In this document: positions 17,977 through 26,360 of the stretch, in pieces
Numbering within the stretch: position 1 is the stretch's first letter
Layout of the letters: every line of letters starts with the position of its first letter
Assembly (NCBI RefSeq): GCF_030283205.1
Contig: NZ_JASNWF010000014.1
Coordinates: 186,001 to 250,000, forward strand
DNA: 64,000 nt
DNA from: Actinomadura opuntiae
GTDB lineage: Bacteria; Actinomycetota; Actinomycetes; Streptosporangiales; Streptosporangiaceae
Reading direction: 5' to 3'
Translations under genes and position numbers: made by a program
The notes under the pieces: generated by a model
Databases searched by the model: none
The model's input: only the letters and a program-made list of their open reading frames with translations
Told to the model about the DNA's origin: nothing

Positions 17977-19620
17977 TCACGCGTGCTCTCGGGAGGCCAC
18001 GTCGCCGAGCCCGAGGATGTCGACCGCCTCGGCGCGCATCTGCACCTTGCGGATCTTCCCGGTGACCGTCATCGGGAACTCGTCCACGACGTGCACGTAC
18101 CGCGGGATCTTGAAGTGCGCGAGCCGGCCCCGGCAGAACTCGCGCAGCGCCTCGGCGGTCAGCTCCGGCGCGCCCTCGCGCAGCCGCACCCACGCCATCA
18201 GCTCCTCGCCGTACTTCTCGTCCGGGACGCCGATGACCTGCGCGTCCACGATGTCGGGATGGGTGTAGAGGAACTCCTCGATCTCGCGCGGATACACGTT
18301 CTCGCCGCCGCGGATCACCATGTCCTTGATCCGGCCGGTGATGTTGACGTAGCCCTCGCCGTCCATGACCGCGAGGTCGCCGGTGTGCATCCAGCGGGCC
18401 GCGTCGATCGCCTCGGCGGTCTTGTCGGGCTCCTCCCAGTAGCCGAGCATCACCGAGTAGCCGCGCGTGCAGAACTCGCCGGGCGTGCCGCGCGGGACGG
18501 TGACGCCCGTCTCCGGGTCGATCACCTTGATCTCCAGGTGCGGCATGACGGTCCCGACCGTGGACACGCGGCGGTCGAGGGAGTCGCCCGCGCGGGTCTG
18601 CGTCGACACCGGCGAGGTCTCCGTCATGCCGTAGCAGATCGCGACCTCGCTCATCCCGAGCCGGTCGATGACCTGCTTCATCACCTCGACCGGGCACGGC
18701 GACCCCGCCATGATCCCGGTGCGCAGGCTCGACAGGTCCAGGCCGTCGAGGGACGGCTCGTTCAGCACCGCGATGAACATCGTCGGCACCCCGTACAGCG
18801 ACGTGCAGCGCTCCGCCGCGACCGCGTCCAGCGTCGCCTTCGGGTCGAACGCCGGCGCCGGGATCACGATGCAAGCGCCGTGGCTGGTCGCCGCGAGGTT
18901 CCCCATCACCATGCCGAAGCAGTGGTAGAAGGGCACCGGCACGCAGATCCGGTCCTCCTCGTCGTAGCCGCACAGCTCGCCGACGAAGAACCCGTTGTTG
19001 AGGATGTTGTGGTGCGACAGCGTCGCGCCCTTCGGGAACCCGGTCGTCCCCGACGTGTACTGGATGTTGATCGGGTCGTCCGCGCCGAGGCCCTCGCCGA
19101 TGCCGTGCAGCAGGTGCCGGTCGCCGGCCCGGCCCGCCTCCACCAGCGCGTCCCACGCGTCCGTCCCGATGAGGACGACGTCGGCCAGCGCGGAGCAGCG
19201 CGGCCGGACCTCCTCGATCATCGCCGCGTAGTCGGACGTCTTGAACGACTCCGCCGCGACGAGCGTGCGGATCCCCGCCTGGTTCAGCACGAACTCCAGC
19301 TCGTGCACCCGGTAGGCGGGGTTGATGTTGACCAGGATCGCGCCGAGCTTCGCCGTCGCGTACTGGACGAGCATCCACTCCGCGCAGTTCGGCGCCCAGA
19401 TCCCGACCCGGTCGCCCTTCGTCACGCCGAGGTCGCGCAGCCCGAGCGCGACCGCGTCGACGTCGGCGGCGAACTGGTCGTAGGTCCAGCGGCGGCCCGT
19501 CGCCATCTCCACGAGGGCCTCGCGGTCGGCGAACGCGGCGACCGTCCCGTCCAGGTTCGCGCCGATCGTGTCGCCGAGCAGCGGCGTCGCCGAGACGCCG
19601 GACGCGTACGAGAGCGTCAT
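17977..19620 (-). CDS. Fatty-acyl-CoA synthetase (AMP-binding)
   Basis: 547-residue ANL-superfamily ligase that activates a fatty or aryl acid to its CoA thioester via an acyl-AMP. The P-loop YTSGTTGFPKG, the adenine-binding YGMTETSP, the hinge MHTGDLAVMDGEGYVNITGR and the C-terminal catalytic lysine segment VTGKIRKVQM are all present. ATG 19620 overlaps the stop of the preceding ligase gene (ATGA) and has GAGGAGGA upstream. FadD-like; chain length cannot be read from sequence. Confidence 0.9.
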   Translation of the reverse strand: MTLSYASGVSATPLLGDTIGANLDGTVAAFADREALVEMATGRRWTYDQFAADVDAVALGLRDLGVTKGDRVGIWAPNCAEWMLVQYATAKLGAILVNINPAYRVHELEFVLNQAGIRTLVAAESFKTSDYAAMIEEVRPRCSALADVVLIGTDAWDALVEAGRAGDRHLLHGIGEGLGADDPINIQYTSGTTGFPKGATLSHHNILNNGFFVGELCGYDEEDRICVPVPFYHCFGMVMGNLAATSHGACIVIPAPAFDPKATLDAVAAERCTSLYGVPTMFIAVLNEPSLDGLDLSSLRTGIMAGSPCPVEVMKQVIDRLGMSEVAICYGMTETSPVSTQTRAGDSLDRRVSTVGTVMPHLEIKVIDPETGVTVPRGTPGEFCTRGYSVMLGYWEEPDKTAEAIDAARWMHTGDLAVMDGEGYVNITGRIKDMVIRGGENVYPREIEEFLYTHPDIVDAQVIGVPDEKYGEELMAWVRLREGAPELTAEALREFCRGRLAHFKIPRYVHVVDEFPMTVTGKIRKVQMRAEAVDILGLGDVASREHA

Positions 19621-21299
19621 CGCAGGTCCTCCTCGCGGAACTCGCCGGGCGGCCGGTCGCCCGCGCCCGGATGCTTGCCGATCTCCGCCGTCCGCAGCTC
19701 CACCCGGCGGATCTTCCCGGAGATCGTCTTCGGCAGCTCGCCGAACTCCAGCAGCCGCACCCGCTTGTACGGCGACAGCTGCGCCCGGCCGTGCTCGAAG
19801 ATCGCCTTCGCCGTCTCCGCGGTCGGCTCCCAGCCCGCCGCGAGCGTCACGTACGCCTTCGGCACCGCGAGCCGCACCGGGTCCGGCGACGGGACCACCG
19901 CCGCCTCCGCCACCGCCGGATGCTCGATCAGCACGCTCTCCAGCTCGAACGGGGAGATCTTGTAGTCGGACGCCTTGAACACGTCGTCCGCGCGCCCGAC
20001 GTAGGTGATGTAGCCGTCCCCGTCCCGGGAGCCGATGTCGCCGGTGTGGTAGACGCCGCCCGCCATCGCCTCCTCGGTGCGCGCCTCGTCGCCGTGGTAG
20101 CCGGTCATCAGCCCGAGCGGCCGGTCCTCCAGCTCGAGGCAGATCTCGCCCTCGTCGCCCCGCTCCCCGGTCACCGGGTCGACCAGCACGACCTGGTAGC
20201 CCGGCACGGGACGCCCCATCGAGCCCGGCCTGACCTCCTGGCCCGGCGTGTTCGCGATCTGCACGGTCGTCTCGGTCTGCCCGAACCCGTCGCGGATCGT
20301 CCGGCCCCACGCGTCCTTCACCCGCTGGATGACCTCGGGGTTCAGCGGCTCGCCCGCCGCGACGACCTCGCGCGGCGGCGTGGCCAGCCGGCCGAGATCG
20401 GACTGGATCAGCATCCGCCACACCGTCGGCGGCGCGCAGAAGCTCGTCACGCCGCACCGCTCCATCGCGTCCAGCAGCTTCTCGGCGTCGAAGCGCGTGT
20501 AGTTGAAGATGAACACGCACGCCTCGGCGTTCCACGGCGCGAAGACGTTGCTCCACGCGTGCTTCGCCCACCCCGGCGATGAGATGTTCAGGTGGACGTC
20601 CCCGGGCCGCAGCCCGATCCAGTACATCGTGGACAGGTGCCCGGCCGGGTACGACGCGTGCGTGTGCTCGACCAGCTTCGGCTGCGCCGTCGTCCCGGAC
20701 GTGAAGTACAGCAGCAGCGTGTCCGACGACATCGTCATCCCGTACTGGGAGAACTCGTCGCTTCCCTCGTAGGCGTCGGCGTAGCGCAGCCAGCCGTCCA
20801 CCGGCTCGCCGACCGCGATCCGCGTGAACTCGCCCTCCAGCCCGCCGAACTTCCCGGTCTCGGCCGAGCCCGTCACCACATGGCGGGCCCGCCCGCGCGT
20901 GAGCCGGTCCTGGAGATCCGCCGGGCCGAGCAGCGGCGTGCACGGGATCAGCACCGCGCCGAGCTTCATCGCGGCGAGGACCGTCTCCCACAGCTCGACC
21001 TGGTTGCCCAGCATCAGCACGATCCGGTCGCCGCGCCGCACCCCGGCGGCCCGCAGCATGTTCGCGACCTGGTTCGACCGCCGCGCCAGCTGCGCGAACG
21101 AGTACCGCTCCTCGGACCCGTCCTCCTGGACGATCCACAGCGCCGGCGCGTCGTTCCCCTCGGCGATCTTGTCGAACCAGTCGAGCGCCCAGTTGAACCC
21201 CGTCAGCACCGGCCAGCGGAACTTCTCGTACGCGGTCGCGTAGTCGTCGCGATGCGCGAGCAGGAAGTCGCGCGCCGCGCGGAACTCGACTGCGGGCAT
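19617..21299 (-). CDS. Medium-chain acyl-CoA/acetyl-CoA synthetase-like ligase
   Basis: 560-residue AMP-forming ligase of the ACSM/medium-chain type. Motifs: YFTSGTTAQPKLVEH (P-loop), GFGQTETT, YHTGDIGSRDGDGYITYVGR, and PKTISGKIRRVEL with the catalytic lysine. The N-terminus (FNWALDWFDKIAEGNDAPAL) is typical of this branch. ATG 21299 is preceded by GAGGAGA. It is the first gene of a tightly coupled operon with a second ligase and then the GAF-LuxR gene. Two ligases of different classes in series suggest activation of two related acids from one source, which is inference. Confidence 0.9.
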   Translation of the reverse strand: MPAVEFRAARDFLLAHRDDYATAYEKFRWPVLTGFNWALDWFDKIAEGNDAPALWIVQEDGSEERYSFAQLARRSNQVANMLRAAGVRRGDRIVLMLGNQVELWETVLAAMKLGAVLIPCTPLLGPADLQDRLTRGRARHVVTGSAETGKFGGLEGEFTRIAVGEPVDGWLRYADAYEGSDEFSQYGMTMSSDTLLLYFTSGTTAQPKLVEHTHASYPAGHLSTMYWIGLRPGDVHLNISSPGWAKHAWSNVFAPWNAEACVFIFNYTRFDAEKLLDAMERCGVTSFCAPPTVWRMLIQSDLGRLATPPREVVAAGEPLNPEVIQRVKDAWGRTIRDGFGQTETTVQIANTPGQEVRPGSMGRPVPGYQVVLVDPVTGERGDEGEICLELEDRPLGLMTGYHGDEARTEEAMAGGVYHTGDIGSRDGDGYITYVGRADDVFKASDYKISPFELESVLIEHPAVAEAAVVPSPDPVRLAVPKAYVTLAAGWEPTAETAKAIFEHGRAQLSPYKRVRLLEFGELPKTISGKIRRVELRTAEIGKHPGAGDRPPGEFREEDLR

Positions 21300-21367
21300 G
21301 ATCTCTCCTCGTAGCCGCCCGAACACCTGGTCAGGGGGATAGTGGAACAACCGGAGTGACCCACGCC

Positions 21368-21414
21368 ACCCCCGAACGGGGGTAGTCGGTTCACTCTGGG
21401 GGCGCGACCCCCAG
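21368..21414. terminator. Tandem hairpins between tetR and the ligase operon
   Basis: Two perfect hairpins lie between a tetR stop and the ligase operon start on the minus strand: CTGGGGG/CCCCCAG with a 5-base loop (21396-21414) and ACCCCCG/CGGGGGT with a 2-base centre (21368-21383). Neither has a T-tract, which is common for terminators in high-GC actinomycetes. Confidence 0.5.
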
Positions 21415-21432
21415 ACCCCCGGCAACTGCTTC

Positions 21433-22047
21433 CTACCCGCCCGCGACGAAGGTGGACCGCAAGAGGCGCGCCATATGCTCGCCCACCTCGTCCGGCGACC
21501 AGCCGCGGTCGACCAGCAGCGTCTCGCTGACGCCGTTGGAGACGAGCGCGAGGAGCATGTCGGTGGCGGTGCCGACCGTCCAGCCCGGGGCGAGGACGCC
21601 CTCGGCGTCGAGCCGCGCCATGAGCGCCCGGTTCGTCTCGTACCGCCAGCGCATCGCGGTCGCCCAGTGCCGCGCCGCGTCCGGGTCGTCGCCCGCCTCC
21701 CGCTCCACGGCCCGCGCCACCGCGAGGATGCTCGGCACGAAGCCGGCGTGCTGGTGCGCGAACCGCTCCAGCGCGGTCACCGCGTCCGGCGCGGCGGTCA
21801 CCGTCGCGAACCGGCCCTCGATGCCCTCGACCTCGTTGACGTAGTCGAACAGCTCGCTGATCAGCTCGGCCCGGGACGCGAAGTGCAGGTAGACGGCCCG
21901 CCGCGACACCCCGGCGCGCTCCGCCACGGCCGCCATCGTCGTCGCCGCCATCCCGTGCTCCTCGACGAGCTCGCGCGCCGCGCGCAGCAGCGCCGCCCGG
22001 GACCGGCGGCTGCGCGCGTTCCGCGGCTCCTCGATCGACCTCGCCAT
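21433..22047 (-). CDS. TetR family regulator
   Basis: 204 residues. The N-terminal TetR helix-turn-helix is clear (AALLRAARELVEEHGMAATT, AERAGVSRRAVYLHFASRAE), with a helical ligand-binding C-terminus ending in the conserved-looking VGEHMARLLRSTFV. ATG 22047 is chosen with GGGG upstream. It precedes the acyl-CoA ligase operon on the same strand and is divergent from a methyltransferase gene 45 bases away, so either could be its target. Confidence 0.9.
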   Translation of the reverse strand: MARSIEEPRNARSRRSRAALLRAARELVEEHGMAATTMAAVAERAGVSRRAVYLHFASRAELISELFDYVNEVEGIEGRFATVTAAPDAVTALERFAHQHAGFVPSILAVARAVEREAGDDPDAARHWATAMRWRYETNRALMARLDAEGVLAPGWTVGTATDMLLALVSNGVSETLLVDRGWSPDEVGEHMARLLRSTFVAGG

Positions 22048-22092
22048 GACCCCATGCTCGCACCCGCCCCGGCCGCCGTAGGGTCGTCGTCC

Positions 22093-22725
22093 ATGACCGC
22101 CTCCCCCCTGGACGACACCCGCACCGCCTACGACGGCGTCGCCGACCTCTACGCCGAGCTGTTCTCCACCGCGTTCCTCGGCATGCCCCTCGACCTCGCC
22201 TCGATCAACGCGTTCGCGCAGCTCACCCGGGACTCCGGGACGGTCGCCGACCTCGGCTGCGGGCCCGGGCACCTCACCGGCCACCTGCGCTCGCTCGGCT
22301 GCGACGCGTTCGGCGCGGACGTGTCCGCGGAGATGATCCGGATCGCCCGCGCGGCGCATCCGGGCGTGCGGTTCGACCGGGTCCCGATGACCGAGGTGGA
22401 CGTGCCGGACGGCTCGCTCGGCGGGATCCTCGCCTGGTACTCGATCATCCACACCCCGCCGGAGGAGGTGCCGGAGGTGCTCGCCGCGTTCCACCGGATG
22501 CTGGCGCCCGGCGGCCACCTGCTGCTCGGCTTCTTCGCCTCCGACACCGCCGAGTGCGTCCCGTTCGACCACAAGGTGGCGCCCGCGCACCGCTGGCCCA
22601 TCGACGCCCTCGCCGGACTGCTGGAGAAGGCCGGGTTCACCGAGCTCGGACGGCTGCGCCGCGAGCCCGGCGAAGGCGAGCGCCACCGCCAAGGCCACCT
22701 CCTCGTCCGCAAGCAGACACGTTGA
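22093..22725 (+). CDS. Class I SAM-dependent methyltransferase
   Basis: 210 residues. The SAM-binding motif I is VADLGCGPGHLTGHL, motif II follows as AFGADVSAEMIRIAR, and the post-motif region is LAWYSIIHTPPEEV. It is a small Methyltransf_25-type enzyme whose acceptor is unknown. It is divergent from tetR. Its TGA stop lies inside one arm of a long palindrome shared with the convergent sigma factor gene. Confidence 0.88.
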   Translation: MTASPLDDTRTAYDGVADLYAELFSTAFLGMPLDLASINAFAQLTRDSGTVADLGCGPGHLTGHLRSLGCDAFGADVSAEMIRIARAAHPGVRFDRVPMTEVDVPDGSLGGILAWYSIIHTPPEEVPEVLAAFHRMLAPGGHLLLGFFASDTAECVPFDHKVAPAHRWPIDALAGLLEKAGFTELGRLRREPGEGERHRQGHLLVRKQTR

Positions 22726-22782
22726 GTTGCGGCGAGTCGTCGTTATGGACGCCCGCATAACAACGACTCGCCGCAACTCAAC
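22721..22782. terminator. 27-bp-arm palindrome, bidirectional terminator
   Basis: Arms at 22721-22747 and 22756-22782 are complementary over 27 bp with one mismatch, around the 8-base loop GACGCCCG. The arms begin GTTGAGTTGCGGCGAGTCGT. Both convergent stop codons (22723-22725 and 22778-22780) lie inside the arms. It would stop transcription from either side. Confidence 0.8.
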
Positions 22783-23623
22783 GCAGGATGGCGAGGGAGA
22801 CGCGGCGGAGGCGGGCCGGGGCGGTGATCACGGTGTAGCCGGCGATGCGGTCGCCTTCGACGGCGAGCTGGAGGACGGCGGCTAGGCGGCCGCGCGGCGC
22901 GACGACGATGCCGATCGCGCCGTCCACCAGGGCGGGGCGGGCGTTGCGGGCGCGCGCCGGGTTGGCGAGGGTCTCGCCGGCGATGCGGCGGGCGCCGCGG
23001 ACCTCCGCCGCCGGCTCGGCCCGCCGGAACGCGTCCGGCGCCAGCACGGCGAGCAGTGCGTCCATGTCGCCGGAACGGGACGCGGCGAGGAACGCCTCCA
23101 CGACCTGCCGCTGCCGCGCGAGATCGGCGGCGGGCACCGCGGGCGCCCCGTGCACGCGCTGCCGCGCGCGGCTCGCCAGCTTCTTCGCGGTCGCGGGCGT
23201 GCGCTCCACGATCCCGGCGATCTCCGCGAACGGCACGGCGAACAGGTCGTGCAGGACGAACGCGACCCGCTCGGCGGGCCCGAGCCGGTCCAGGACGACC
23301 AGCATCGCCAGCCCGACCGAGTCGGCGAGCAGCGCCTCCTCCTCGGGGTCGCGGCCGCCCGCCCGCTCCGGCTCGGCGAGCCCGCCGAACTCCTCACCGC
23401 GGCGGCGCCGCGCGCGGAGCATGTCGAGGCAGATCCGCCCGGCGATCGTGGTCAGCCAGCCCGGCACATTGGCGACGTCCCCGGCGCCCGCGCGCGAGGC
23501 CCGCAGCCAGGTCTCCTGGACCGCGTCGTCGGCCTCGTCCAGCGATCCGAGCATCCGGTACGCGACCGCCCGCAGGTGGCCGCGGCACTCGTCGAACCGC
23601 TCGGCCAGCGCCTGCTCGTCCAT
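22778..23623 (-). CDS. ECF sigma factor, SigJ/ECF41-like
   Basis: 281 residues. Sigma region 2 (FDECRGHLRAVAYRMLGSLD, DAVQETWLRAS) and region 4 (LDRLGPAERVAFVLHDLF, TPATAKKLASRARQRV) are followed by a SnoaL-like C-terminal domain of about 110 residues, the hallmark of the ECF41 group, in which this tail controls activity without an anti-sigma factor. Odd: the tail ends ITAPARLRRVSLAIL, so the usual NPDKL-type motif is not preserved. ATG 23623 follows GGAGGACCG. The tnpB remnant lies directly upstream and may have altered its promoter. Confidence 0.88.
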   Translation of the reverse strand: MDEQALAERFDECRGHLRAVAYRMLGSLDEADDAVQETWLRASRAGAGDVANVPGWLTTIAGRICLDMLRARRRRGEEFGGLAEPERAGGRDPEEEALLADSVGLAMLVVLDRLGPAERVAFVLHDLFAVPFAEIAGIVERTPATAKKLASRARQRVHGAPAVPAADLARQRQVVEAFLAASRSGDMDALLAVLAPDAFRRAEPAAEVRGARRIAGETLANPARARNARPALVDGAIGIVVAPRGRLAAVLQLAVEGDRIAGYTVITAPARLRRVSLAILR

Positions 23624-23711
23624 CGGTCCTCCAACGGTGGAGATTCTTGCCTTCAGGTGTGGGCAGAGCATTTCCGCTGGCAAAGCAAGGCCGGTCAGGC
23701 CTGGCGCCTAA

Positions 23712-24752
23712 ACGGAGGAGCGTCGGGACGCCTACCGGCACGTGTCCAAGACGAAGATCCGGTAGGAGGATCAGTCGGCGCAGTTGAAGGAGATCCGGGC
23801 GTTCGATCCCGGCCGTCAGGGGCGTTGGTCGTTCTCCTCCCAGCAGGCCACGCTGCGCCGGTTGAACAGGGCGTTCGAGGCGTTCTTCCGCCGGGTCAAG
23901 ATCGGGCAGATGCCCGGCTACCCGCGTTTCAAGGGTGCTGGGCACTTCGACACGGTGGAGTTCCCCAGGGACGGGGACGGGTGCCGTTGGGACTCCACCC
24001 CGAACGACGCCCGCACGCGCGTCCGGCTGCAAGGCGTCGGGCATATCCGAGTGCATCAGCACCGGTCCGTCCGGGGACGTGTGAAGACGATCAGCGTGAA
24101 GCGGGAAGGGCGCCGCTGGTTCGTGGTCGTCGCTTGTGTCGATGTGCCCACCGAGCGACTTGCGGTGGCGGGGTCGGCCGTAGGTATCGACATGGGCGTG
24201 GCGCAGCGGCACTTGGCCACCTTTCCCAAGCGCACGCGGCAGCGGACCAAGCGGCACCGGGCGGCGGCCCGCAAGGTCGCCAAGCTGTACGCCAGGATCC
24301 GGCGGCAGCGTCTGGATCACCACCACAAGACTGCCCTGAAACTCGTGCGCGAACATGACGCGATCGCCTGCGAGCGACTCAACATCGCGGGTATGACCAG
24401 GGCGCCCGCCTCCAGGCCCGCCGTGGGGCAGGCGGGCGTGTTCCTGCCCAACGGCGCTGCGGGCAAAGCGGGCCTGAACAAGAGCATTCTGGGCGCGGGT
24501 TGGGGACTGTTCCTGGGAATTCTGGCGGACAAGGCTGAGAGCGCCGGTCGCCGCGTGATCCCGGTGGACGCCCGCGACACCTCGCGTACCTGCCCGCCTT
24601 CCGCCGGAGGTTGCGGGCACGTCGCCAGGGAGAACCGCCTTACCCAAGCAAGGCTCGAGTGCGTCGCATGCGGGTTCACCGCGAACGCCGACCACGCCGG
24701 GGCCTTGAACGTTCTTCATCGGGCCGGGCTGGCCCGCTGCCCGGCGGCCTAG
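23712..24752 (+). pseudogene. tnpB: Decayed IS200/IS605-type tnpB (RNA-guided nuclease) remnant
   Basis: The frame TEERRDAYRHVSKTKIR-stop-EDQSAQLKEIRAF shows an amber TAG at 23763-23765 inside an otherwise continuous TnpB N-terminal region, and everything before about 23712 is gone. The longest open part starts at TTG 23784 (322 codons). The RuvC residues are recognisable: Asp in GIDMGV, Glu in ACERLNI, Asp in ANADHAGALNVL. About 30 residues appear deleted just after GIDMGVA, and the zinc ribbon has CPPSAGGC where CxxC is expected. It is almost certainly inactive. No tnpA is present. Confidence 0.88.
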
Positions 24753-24797
24753 CCGCCGGCGCAGGAAGCCCGCGACTTTCGTCGTGGGTGGAGTCAC
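24741..24797 (+). mobile_element. Probable right end / omega-RNA scaffold of the tnpB element
   Basis: Two hairpins follow one another at the 3' end of tnpB: CCGGCGGC/GCCGCCGG (24741-24759, with the stop codon in the loop) and CCCGCGAC/GTCGTGGG with a TTTC loop (24769-24788), then GGAGTCAC at 24790-24797. This arrangement is typical of the transposon right end from which the guide RNA of TnpB is processed. The exact boundary is inferred. Confidence 0.6.
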
Positions 24798-24872
24798 CGG
24801 TCCCCTTTCGTCGTCGCGGGTCGTCATAGCTGTGGAACCAGGGACGACATCGGAACGAAGGGGCGCTCACCC

Positions 24873-25567
24873 ATGCTATCGGCCCGTGACCAGGTGGCTT
24901 CGCTGCTGCATCTGGACTCCAGCCACTCCGGCGACTCCGTCACCCGGGAGCTGTCCGCCCGGTTCGCGGACGTCTGGAAGGGGCGGCACGGCACGTCCGA
25001 ATACCGGTACCGCGATCTGTTCGCCGAGCCGGTGCCGCCGATCTCCCCGGCCTACTGCGCGCTGGGACGCCGCGTCGAGCGGAACGGATACGTCCCGCCC
25101 GCGAAGGTGGACGCGCTCATCGAGAACGGCGCCGAGGAACGGGAATGGGCGCTGACCCTCCCGCTGATCGAGCAGTTCACGGACGCGGGAACGGTGCTGA
25201 TCGGCGCTCCGATGTACAACTTCTCGGTGCCCGCGTCACTGAAGGCGTGGATCGACCGGGTCACCTTTCCCGGCGCGTACACCGACCCGGACACCGGCGG
25301 CAGCCTGCTGCGCGGCAAGCGGATCATCGTGGTCACCGCGCGCGGCGGCGCCTACGGCCCCGGCGCGCCGCGCGAGGGTTCGATTTCCAGGAGCCGTATC
25401 TACGTGCCTACTTCGCCAATCTCGGCATCCTCGACGACGACGTGCAGTTCGTGAACGCCGAGATGACGCTCGCCGATCTCGTCCCGCACCTGGCGCGCTT
25501 CCGGGAAATGGCGGCGGACTCGCTCGCCGCGGCGCGGGAGGCCGTGACCGACCTGGCCTGCCGCTAG
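24873..25567 (+). pseudogene. FMN-dependent NADH-azoreductase with a one-base frameshift
   Basis: The two frames together encode a ~231-residue flavodoxin-like azoreductase, which reduces azo bonds and quinones with NAD(P)H. The N-terminal LLHLDSSHSGDSVTRELSAR is the FMN phosphate-binding segment, and GAPMYNFSVPASLKAWIDRV is the family signature. At 25376-25378 the run GAGGGTTC should be GAGGGGTTC. Loss of one G shifts the frame, and translation from 24873 ends at 25454. The remainder (FDFQEPYLRAYFANLGILDD to the stop at 25567) continues in another frame. It may be a real recent mutation or a homopolymer sequencing error. Confidence 0.85.
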
Positions 25568-25574
25568 CGGCGGG

Positions 25575-26342
25575 TCATGTGGACGGGACGTAGGGCGGGG
25601 CGACGCCCCAGCCCCAGTGCGGCATGGGCGCTTCGAGCGGCGGCGTCGCACCGGGCTGGGAGTTGGCCAGCGCGATACGGGTGCCCCACTCGATGTAGGA
25701 CGCGAACGCGGCGCGGAACTCGGGGTCGGCGGGCAGGCCGACCTCGTCCGCCGCGTCCATGAGCAGGCTCACCCAGCGGCGGCGCTGCGCCTCGGTGATC
25801 GCCTTGCCGAGGTGCTGGCGGACCATGTGGTGGTAGCCGCCGCGCTCCTCGCTGTAGCGCGCGGGACCGCGGAACACCTCGCTCAGCCAGAGCGCGACCC
25901 ACGTGGGGTGGTCGGCGGGCATGTGCTCGAACAACGGGATGAGCAGGTCGTCCTTGAGGACCTTGCCGTAGAAGACCTTGGTGAGGTTCTCCAGCGCCTC
26001 CGTGCCGCCCGCCCACTCGTACATCGTCGGGACGGACGAGCCGGCGCCGCGTACGGGCGTCCGCTCGTAGTGCCGCATCTCCTCGATCTGCTGGACGTAC
26101 GGCTTGATCTCGGCGAAGAAGGCGGGGAAGTGCTCGCCGGAGCGGAAGCCCTGGGAGTGGTCCTCGGCGGACGTCCAGCAGATCCGCAGGATGTAGCACT
26201 CGGGCTCGTCCACGCAGCGGGAGAGCTCGTAGTCGACGCACTGCGGCGCGGCGGCGAGGGGGACGGAGGCGCGGGCGTAGGCGGCCTCGAACTCCTCCGC
26301 CCTCTCCCGGTCGATCCGGTAGCGGATGTACTCGACGATCAC
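25575..26342 (-). CDS. Antibiotic-biosynthesis-monooxygenase / truncated haemoglobin fusion
   Basis: 255 residues. Residues 1-95 are an ABM-type ferredoxin-like domain (VEYIRYRIDRERAEEFEAAY, YILRICWTSAEDH). Residues about 105-230 are a group II truncated haemoglobin with TyrB10 in FYGKVL (Tyr125), proximal His177 in VRQHLGKAIT and TrpG8 (Trp190). Such chimeras are known from actinomycetes such as Streptomyces avermitilis. Haem-based oxygen/NO chemistry linked to quinone or aromatic oxidation is plausible but unproven. GTG 26342 has GGGGG upstream. The azoreductase lies convergent 7 bases away, another quinone-type redox protein. Confidence 0.9.
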   Translation of the reverse strand: MIVEYIRYRIDRERAEEFEAAYARASVPLAAAPQCVDYELSRCVDEPECYILRICWTSAEDHSQGFRSGEHFPAFFAEIKPYVQQIEEMRHYERTPVRGAGSSVPTMYEWAGGTEALENLTKVFYGKVLKDDLLIPLFEHMPADHPTWVALWLSEVFRGPARYSEERGGYHHMVRQHLGKAITEAQRRRWVSLLMDAADEVGLPADPEFRAAFASYIEWGTRIALANSQPGATPPLEAPMPHWGWGVAPPYVPST

Positions 26343-26360
26343 TGGGCCCCCAGGGCGTGC

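Noticed and set aside
15952..19965. Very long open frame (about 1337 codons) on the plus strand
   Set aside because: Its product is Arg/Ala/Gly low-complexity of the kind read antisense or out of frame in high-GC DNA. It runs over four well-supported genes.
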